Positions 44,235-48,472 of a stretch of 48,472 nt of DNA are shown in pieces (positions within the stretch are counted from its first letter, which is position 1; the number at the start of each line of letters is the position of its first letter). Location of the stretch: positions 1 through 48,472 of the forward strand of contig DAHVAR010000159.1 of NCBI GenBank assembly GCA_027314515.1, read 5' to 3'. The notes under the pieces were generated by a model. It was not told the origin of the DNA. It did no database searches and was given only the letters and a program-made list of their open reading frames with translations. The DNA comes from Actinomycetota bacterium (GTDB lineage: Bacteria; Actinomycetota; Actinomycetes; Streptosporangiales; Streptosporangiaceae). The translations under genes and the position numbers were made by a program.

Positions 44235-45725
44235 ATGCAGGCTACCGGGCACAGCGACGCCGACTGGCGAGCGCCAGCCGCCACGACGGCAGTGCACGCC
44301 AGCATCCGGCTGCCCGGCTCGAAGTCCATCACCAACAGGGCGCTCATCCTGGCCGCCCTGGCGGACGGTCCAACTGCCATCGTGGGGCCCCTGCGGGCAC
44401 GCGACACCGACCTGATGGCCAGGGCGGTGATCGCGCTCGGCGCATCCGTGGCGGACTCCGGCAGTACCCGGACCGGGAACGGGCAGCTTCCGGCCAGCGG
44501 ATCTGACCGGGGCCGGCCGGTCGGGGAGGTGCCGCCGCACGACACCGGCAAGCCCGCCGGCTCGGCGTCGCCGGCCAGCCCGGCTCAGCCGTCGTGGACC
44601 GTCACGCCGGGCCGGGCGCCGGGCGCCAGCCGTGTCGATGTCGGCAACGCCGGAACGGTGCTGCGGTTCGTGCCGCCGGCTGCGGCACTCGCTACCGGCG
44701 ACGTGGAGTTCAGCGGCGATCCCAGGGCCGCACAGCGGCCGGTCGGCCAGTTGCTGGCCGGCCTGCGTCAAGCCGGAGTGGAGGTCAACGACGGCGGGCG
44801 GGGCACGGTGCCTTTCGTGGTGCGCGGTCGCGGCGGGGTCCGCGGCGGCCCGGTGACGCTTGACGCCTCGTCGTCATCTCAGCTGGTCTCCGGACTGATG
44901 CTGGCAGCGCCACGGTACGAACTGGGAATCCAGATCACCCATGAAGGCTCGCGGGTGCCATCCGCGCCGCATATCGCCATGACCGCGGCCATGCTGACGG
45001 CCGCCGGCGCCGAGGTGGAATCGCGGAGTTCCGGCCGCGCCAGTTCCGGTAGCAACAGCTCCGGCTCGGGCGGGCAGCTGCCGGATTCCTGGCGAGTGCG
45101 GCCCGGCCGGCTTCGCCCCGGCACGATCATGGTCGAGCCCGACCTGTCCAACGCGGTCCCGTTCCTGGCCAGCGCACTGGTGACCGGCGGGACGATCACT
45201 ATTCCCGGCTGGCCGGCCGTCAGCCTGCAGGCGGCTGACCAGATCCTGGCCGTCTTGCAGCGGATGGGCGCGGCCTGCCAGGCCACTCCCGGCGGCCTGC
45301 GGGTCGCCGGCACTGGCCGGATCCGCGGCATCACTGCCGACCTGCGGGACATCAACGAGGTCGCGCCCGTGCTGACCGCGCTCGCCGCGCTCGCTGACGG
45401 CCCGTCGGAGTTCACCGGCATCGGGCACATGCGGTTGCACGAGAGCGACCGGCTGGCGGTGCTCGCCGGCGAGATCGGCGAACTTGGCGGGCACGTCACC
45501 GAGCTGCCCGACGGGCTGCGGGTGACGCCGAGGCCGCTGCGCGCCGGACCGCGGCCGTTCGACAGCCACGACGATCACCGGATGGTGATGGCGGCCGCAG
45601 TGCTCGGGCTCGCGGTACCCGGCTTGCGGGTGCGCAACGCAATTACCGTGGCCAAGACGTTCCCCGCTTTCCTGACGCTGTGGCAGCAGATGCTGGGGCA
45701 GCAGATGCTGGGGCAGGCAAACTGA
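44235..45725 (+). CDS. aroA: 3-phosphoshikimate 1-carboxyvinyltransferase (EPSP synthase)
   Basis: A 496-residue enzyme of the shikimate pathway that joins shikimate-3-phosphate and PEP. Active-site segments: LPGSKSITNRALILAALADG near residues 25-44, VDVGNAGTVLRFVPPAAAL, EFSGDPRAAQRPVGQLLAGL, the Ser/Gln region LDASSSSQLVSGLMLAAPRY, DINEVAPVLTALAAL, GHMRLHESDRLAVLAGEIG and FDSHDDHRMVMAAAVLGLAV. Normal length is about 430: extra residues come from Ser/Gly/Pro-rich insertions at about 78-133 and 258-285, the first breaking the N-terminal barrel between conserved strands. The extreme C-terminus repeats QQMLG. It overlaps or abuts rsgA. Confidence 0.96.
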   Translation: MQATGHSDADWRAPAATTAVHASIRLPGSKSITNRALILAALADGPTAIVGPLRARDTDLMARAVIALGASVADSGSTRTGNGQLPASGSDRGRPVGEVPPHDTGKPAGSASPASPAQPSWTVTPGRAPGASRVDVGNAGTVLRFVPPAAALATGDVEFSGDPRAAQRPVGQLLAGLRQAGVEVNDGGRGTVPFVVRGRGGVRGGPVTLDASSSSQLVSGLMLAAPRYELGIQITHEGSRVPSAPHIAMTAAMLTAAGAEVESRSSGRASSGSNSSGSGGQLPDSWRVRPGRLRPGTIMVEPDLSNAVPFLASALVTGGTITIPGWPAVSLQAADQILAVLQRMGAACQATPGGLRVAGTGRIRGITADLRDINEVAPVLTALAALADGPSEFTGIGHMRLHESDRLAVLAGEIGELGGHVTELPDGLRVTPRPLRAGPRPFDSHDDHRMVMAAAVLGLAVPGLRVRNAITVAKTFPAFLTLWQQMLGQQMLGQAN

Positions 45726-46753
45726 GCCCGGCCCCTAGCCACTCCCGGCTGGACGAAGACGATGTAAGGGTCCGGCCTGGTAAGGGTTCGCGGCCGCGCA
45801 CCCGCAGGCGCCCGGCCCACGAGAACGCGGTGGACGCGTTCGTCATCGGAGTCGACCGCGGCCGGTACCGCTGCTGGATGGACGGGCAGGCGGTCACCGC
45901 CATGAAGGCCAGGGAACTCGGCCGCGGGAGCATCGTCGTCGGCGACCGGGTCAGCCTGGCCGGCGAAGTCTCCGGCCGTCCCGACACGCTGGCCAGGGTG
46001 GTGCGCATCCGGCCGCGCACCTCGGTGTTGCGGAGGTCCGCCGAGGACGACGATCCGACCGAGCGGGTCATCGTCGCCAACGCGGACCAGCTCGTCATCG
46101 TGACCGCGCTGGCGGACCCGGTCCCCCGCCCCCGGCTGATCGACCGCTTCCTGGTGGCCGCCTTCGATGCCGGGCTCGAGCCGCTGCTCTGCCTGACCAA
46201 GGCCGACCTGGGCGATCCGGACGAGCTCGTCGACAGCTATGAACCGCTCGGCATCCGCTGGATCTCGCTGAGCCGGCCGTTCGAGAGCCAGCTCGACCAG
46301 TTGCGCACGCTGCTGGCCAACCGGATCAGCGTGCTCGTCGGGCACTCGGGTGTGGGCAAGTCGACCCTGGTCAACGCGCTGCTCCCGGATGCCGGCCGGG
46401 CTGTCGGGCCGGTTAGCCCGGTCACCGGCCGCGGGCGGCACACCTCATCGTCAGCTGTCGCGTTGCAGCTGCCCGGCGGCGGCTGGATCATCGACACGCC
46501 CGGCCTGCGCAGCTTCGGTCTTGGCCATATCGCGGCCGACAAGGTGGTGTCCGCGTTCGGGGAGTTCGCCGACGCGATCGCCGGGTGCCCGCCTGGTTGC
46601 AGTCACCTCGATGCGGGCTGTGGCCTCGACGAGTGGGTTGCCGAGCACGGCGGCCCGGCCGAGTTCGCGCGGCTGGACTCACTGCGGCGCCTGCTGCGCA
46701 GCCGTGAGGGGCTCGACGCACCCTCCGACACCGCGCCGGGCCCGGGCCAGTGA
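45680..46753 (+). CDS. rsgA: Ribosome small subunit biogenesis GTPase RsgA
   Basis: A 357-residue circularly permuted GTPase for 30S maturation. An OB-fold is at about 50-115. The permuted G motifs run G4 CLTKADLGDP, G1 VLVGHSGVGKSTLVNALLPD and G3 IIDTPGLRSFGLGH. The zinc knuckle is AGCPPGCSHLDAGCGLDEWV. The start is ambiguous: a GTG at 45680 lies 45 bp inside aroA and lacks a ribosome site, while a CTG at 45722 overlaps the aroA stop by 4 bp (CTGA) with GGGGCAGG ahead. Conserved sequence starts at LDEDDVRVRPGKGSRPRTRR, after both. Co-transcribed with aroA, as in other actinobacteria. Confidence 0.92.
   Translation: MAADAGAADAGAGKLSPAPSHSRLDEDDVRVRPGKGSRPRTRRRPAHENAVDAFVIGVDRGRYRCWMDGQAVTAMKARELGRGSIVVGDRVSLAGEVSGRPDTLARVVRIRPRTSVLRRSAEDDDPTERVIVANADQLVIVTALADPVPRPRLIDRFLVAAFDAGLEPLLCLTKADLGDPDELVDSYEPLGIRWISLSRPFESQLDQLRTLLANRISVLVGHSGVGKSTLVNALLPDAGRAVGPVSPVTGRGRHTSSSAVALQLPGGGWIIDTPGLRSFGLGHIAADKVVSAFGEFADAIAGCPPGCSHLDAGCGLDEWVAEHGGPAEFARLDSLRRLLRSREGLDAPSDTAPGPGQ
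45686..45717 (+). repeat. 15-bp direct repeat in the aroA/rsgA overlap
   Basis: CAGATGCTGGGGCAG occurs twice in tandem. In aroA it encodes the terminal QQMLG repeats; in the rsgA frame it gives ADAGA repeats. Being a multiple of three it keeps both frames. Confidence 0.8.
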
Positions 46754-46887
46754 GCGGAAGAGTCCGCCGGACTCGGCGAACGGCCGGATGCGATGGGCGG
46801 CGAACCAGCCCGTTCCGGGCAAAATACCTTTGAACTTGCCCTTCCGCGGCGGCCTGCCGAGAAACGCGCCCTGATCTGAGGCCCGGC

Positions 46888-47715
46888 GTGACAACCACGG
46901 CGCTGTTACCGCTAGCGTTGCGCGGGATGGCAGGTTTTGACGGCGACCTCGGGTTCGCGCACGTCCTGGCGGACGCGGCGGACGACATCACCATGCGCCG
47001 GTTCCGGGCGCTGGACTTGCGAGTCGACGCGAAGCCGGACCTGACTCCGGTGAGCGACGCCGACCTTGCCGTAGAGGAATCCCTGCGCAACGTTCTCAGC
47101 CGCGCCCGGCCGCGGGACGCGATGCTCGGCGAGGAGTTCGGCCGGACCGGATCCAGCCACCGCTGCTGGGTAATCGACCCGATTGACGGGACTAAGAACT
47201 ACGTCCGCGGCGTGCCGGTATGGGCCACGCTGATCGGCCTGATGGACGCGAGCGAGGTGGTCGTCGGGGTGGTCAGCGCGCCCGCACTCGGCCGCCGGTG
47301 GTGGGCCGCACGGGACGGCGGCGCCTGGACTGGCAAGAGCATGACGAAAGCGTCGCCGTGCCGCGTTTCGCGGGTTTCCAGCCTGTCTGACGCGTCGCTG
47401 TCGTACTCCGGCCTCTCGACGTGGGAGGAGGACGGACGGCTGAGCGAGTTTCTCAGCCTGAGCCGGAAAGTATGGCGTACCCGCGCATACGGGGATTTCT
47501 GGTCGCACATGCTCGTGGCTGAGGGCGCGGTCGACATCTCGGCCGAGGCCAGCGTCAATCTGTGGGATCTGGCCGCACTTCAGGTCATCGTCCAGGAGGC
47601 GGGCGGCGCCTTCACCGACCTCGGCGGCGTCGCGCGGCCTGACGGCGGCAGTGCCGTCTGCACCAACGGCCTGCTGCACGCCGAAGTCCTCAGCCTGCTG
47701 GCCGCCGTCGACTAG
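46888..47715 (+). CDS. hisN: Inositol-monophosphatase-family enzyme, probable histidinol-phosphatase
   Basis: A 275-residue Mg-dependent phosphatase. Family motifs: MLGEEFGRTG (Glu metal ligand), CWVIDPIDGTKNYVRGVPVW (DPIDGT) and SVNLWDLAALQVIVQEAGG (WDxAA). The FAHVLADAADDITMRRFRAL and DLTPVSDADLAVEESL stretches match actinobacterial HisN, the phosphatase that makes histidinol from histidinol phosphate. The same gene near aroA/rsgA in Streptomyces supports this. GTG at 46888 has TGAGG six bases ahead; an ATG at 46927 gives the more usual N-terminus. Confidence 0.88.
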   Translation: MTTTALLPLALRGMAGFDGDLGFAHVLADAADDITMRRFRALDLRVDAKPDLTPVSDADLAVEESLRNVLSRARPRDAMLGEEFGRTGSSHRCWVIDPIDGTKNYVRGVPVWATLIGLMDASEVVVGVVSAPALGRRWWAARDGGAWTGKSMTKASPCRVSRVSSLSDASLSYSGLSTWEEDGRLSEFLSLSRKVWRTRAYGDFWSHMLVAEGAVDISAEASVNLWDLAALQVIVQEAGGAFTDLGGVARPDGGSAVCTNGLLHAEVLSLLAAVD

Positions 47716-47878
47716 GGGCTTGCTCTCGGCGTGAATCCGGCGGATGCTGGACAACACCGGTAATCACAAGCGCACAAGCAGGCCGGGCGGTTCGCTGCGG
47801 CAGTGTCGCGGGGCCAATGACGGCCACTATCTCGCTCCGGTGCAGTTCGGCGCGGTGCACGCGAGAGGAGCAAGCAGC

Positions 47879-48277
47879 ATGAAGGTAAGGGACGGGATGA
47901 CCAGGGTTGTAGTCAGCGTCGGGCCGGCCCACACGCTTCGCGAGGCGGCACAGCGGATGTCGGCTCACCACGTGGGTGCGGCGGTGGTCGTCGACCACTC
48001 CCAGCCCGTGATCGGGATACTGACCGAGCGCGACGTTCTCGACTCGGTGGCCGCGGGCCAAGACCCGGACGCCGAGCTGGTCGGTGACCACCGGACGTCG
48101 GATGTGGTGTTCGCCTCGCCGCACTGGACGCTGGAACAGGCGGCGTCAGCCATGACGAAAGGCAACTTCCGGCACCTCATCGTGCTCGAGGACAACGAGG
48201 TGGCGGGCCTGCTGTCCATGCGCGACATCGTCCGCTGCTGGTCAGGCGCCGCCAGCGCGGTACCGGTCACTGCGTGA
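47879..48277 (+). CDS. CBS-domain-pair protein
   Basis: A 132-residue cytosolic protein made of two CBS domains (Bateman module): MKVRDGMTRVVVSVGPAHTL, GAAVVVDHSQPVIGILTERD and VVFASPHWTLEQAASAMTKG, RHLIVLEDNEVAGLLSMRDI. Such stand-alone pairs bind adenosine nucleotides and often sense energy state; the ligand here is unknown. The ATG at 47879 with GAGAGGAGC eight bases ahead is chosen over a longer frame. Confidence 0.9.
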   Translation: MKVRDGMTRVVVSVGPAHTLREAAQRMSAHHVGAAVVVDHSQPVIGILTERDVLDSVAAGQDPDAELVGDHRTSDVVFASPHWTLEQAASAMTKGNFRHLIVLEDNEVAGLLSMRDIVRCWSGAASAVPVTA

Positions 48278-48324
48278 ACTCGCCTGTCCACGCGTGGCGG
48301 GCCATGCCCAGAGGACACCTGACT

Positions 48325-48340
48325 GAGAGTTAGGGCTCTC
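48325..48340. repeat. Short inverted repeat near the transposase-like gene
   Basis: GAGAG-TTAGGG-CTCTC, a hairpin-like palindrome 48 bp ahead of the transposase-like start codon. It could be part of the left end of the insertion element or a terminator for the CBS gene; neither is proven. Confidence 0.3.
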
Positions 48341-48387
48341 CGCTGAATTAGGCAGGTTTGTCTGGGACGGCTGGCTACCGTTGTGGT

Positions 48388-48472
48388 ATGGGACAGCTGA
48401 TGGTGGATGAGGACAGGTTCGCGGGGATGCTGGCTGAGGTACGGCCTCACCTGGATGAGCTGCAGTGGCGTT
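48388..48472 (+). CDS. Partial gene at right edge, resembling the N-terminus of an ISAzo13-family transposase
   Basis: Only 28 codons are inside the window (MGQLMVDEDRFAGMLAEVRP, then HLDELQWR). The pattern of a hydrophobic helix followed by PHLDExxxR resembles the start of ISAzo13-type transposases, where it precedes a LxxGAxARALGxGG segment that would lie just beyond the edge. The element's left end would then lie between 48278 and 48387. Identification rests on a short stretch and stays tentative. Confidence 0.5.
   Translation, partial: MGQLMVDEDRFAGMLAEVRPHLDELQWR

Overview
The window is a high-GC chromosomal segment of an actinobacterium. Evidence for this is the codon use, frequent GTG/TTG starts, a WhiB regulator, the fused 2-oxoglutarate decarboxylase/dehydrogenase Kgd, a nickel superoxide dismutase, and a SigR/RsrA thiol-stress pair. 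Gene order from about 33.2 to 46.8 kb (whiB1, pdtaS, a TB7.3-type biotinyl protein, rsrA/sigR, an SRAP protein, aroA, rsgA) follows the order I recall from Mycobacterium tuberculosis (Rv3219 to Rv3228c) and, in part, Streptomyces. The species cannot be named from the sequence; a Streptosporangiales/Treboniales-type organism would fit. No rRNA, tRNA, CRISPR or prophage was seen.

Layout. 0-6.6 kb: a leftward histidine-utilisation cluster (hutU, an M20 amidohydrolase, hutF, partial hutI), split by a rightward LytR-CpsA-Psr cell-wall gene. 6.9-7.7 kb: a VIT1/CCC1 metal transporter. 7.8-13.2 kb: a small sugar/glycoconjugate locus with GDP-mannose 4,6-dehydratase (apparently starting at CTG), a GT4 glycosyltransferase, two SAM methyltransferases and an alpha/alpha-toroid protein of the 'prenyltransferase' type. 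13.2-17.9 kb: ferredoxin, a secreted sedolisin-like protease, a GntR/UTRA regulator, a small membrane protein, a nitrilase-family amidase and a DedA protein. 18.2-23.8 kb: kgd, its small DUF6104-type neighbour, and a PadR regulator with an operator-like palindrome at its promoter. 24.0-29.0 kb: an alcohol-dehydrogenase-like oxidoreductase, a CGNR zinc-finger protein, an APC permease, and divergent sodX/sodN. 29.0-31.2 kb: two minisatellites, then an anti-sigma/sigma pair of the SigB/F type. 31.2-35.2 kb: a membrane protein, a diacylglycerol-kinase-like lipid kinase, whiB1 and pdtaS. 35.3-38.7 kb: a ThDP enzyme, then TB7.3 and biotin carboxylase. 38.7-44.0 kb: a leftward stress block (SRAP, DksA-like, sigR, rsrA, two coupled membrane HD-domain proteins). 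44.2-48.3 kb: aroA, rsgA, hisN and a CBS-domain protein. The right edge cuts into what looks like an ISAzo13-family transposase.

Functionally the right half concentrates stress signalling: SigR/RsrA for thiol oxidation, a SigB/F-type sigma with its anti-sigma, WhiB1, PdtaS, HD-GYP c-di-GMP turnover, Ni-SOD, and SRAP for abasic-site protection. Regulatory DNA can be read at several points. A canonical SigR promoter (GGAAT-N18-GTT) lies in front of sigR, a CRP-type palindrome in front of whiB1, and a palindrome over the padR promoter. Strong hairpin terminators follow the VIT1, APC permease, sodN and whiB1 genes. The best leads for new biology are the sugar/toroid locus, the TB7.3-biotin carboxylase pair without a carboxyltransferase, the 18-bp-periodic repeats clustered around the anti-sigma/sigma pair, and the degenerate HD partner coupled to a canonical HD-GYP protein.
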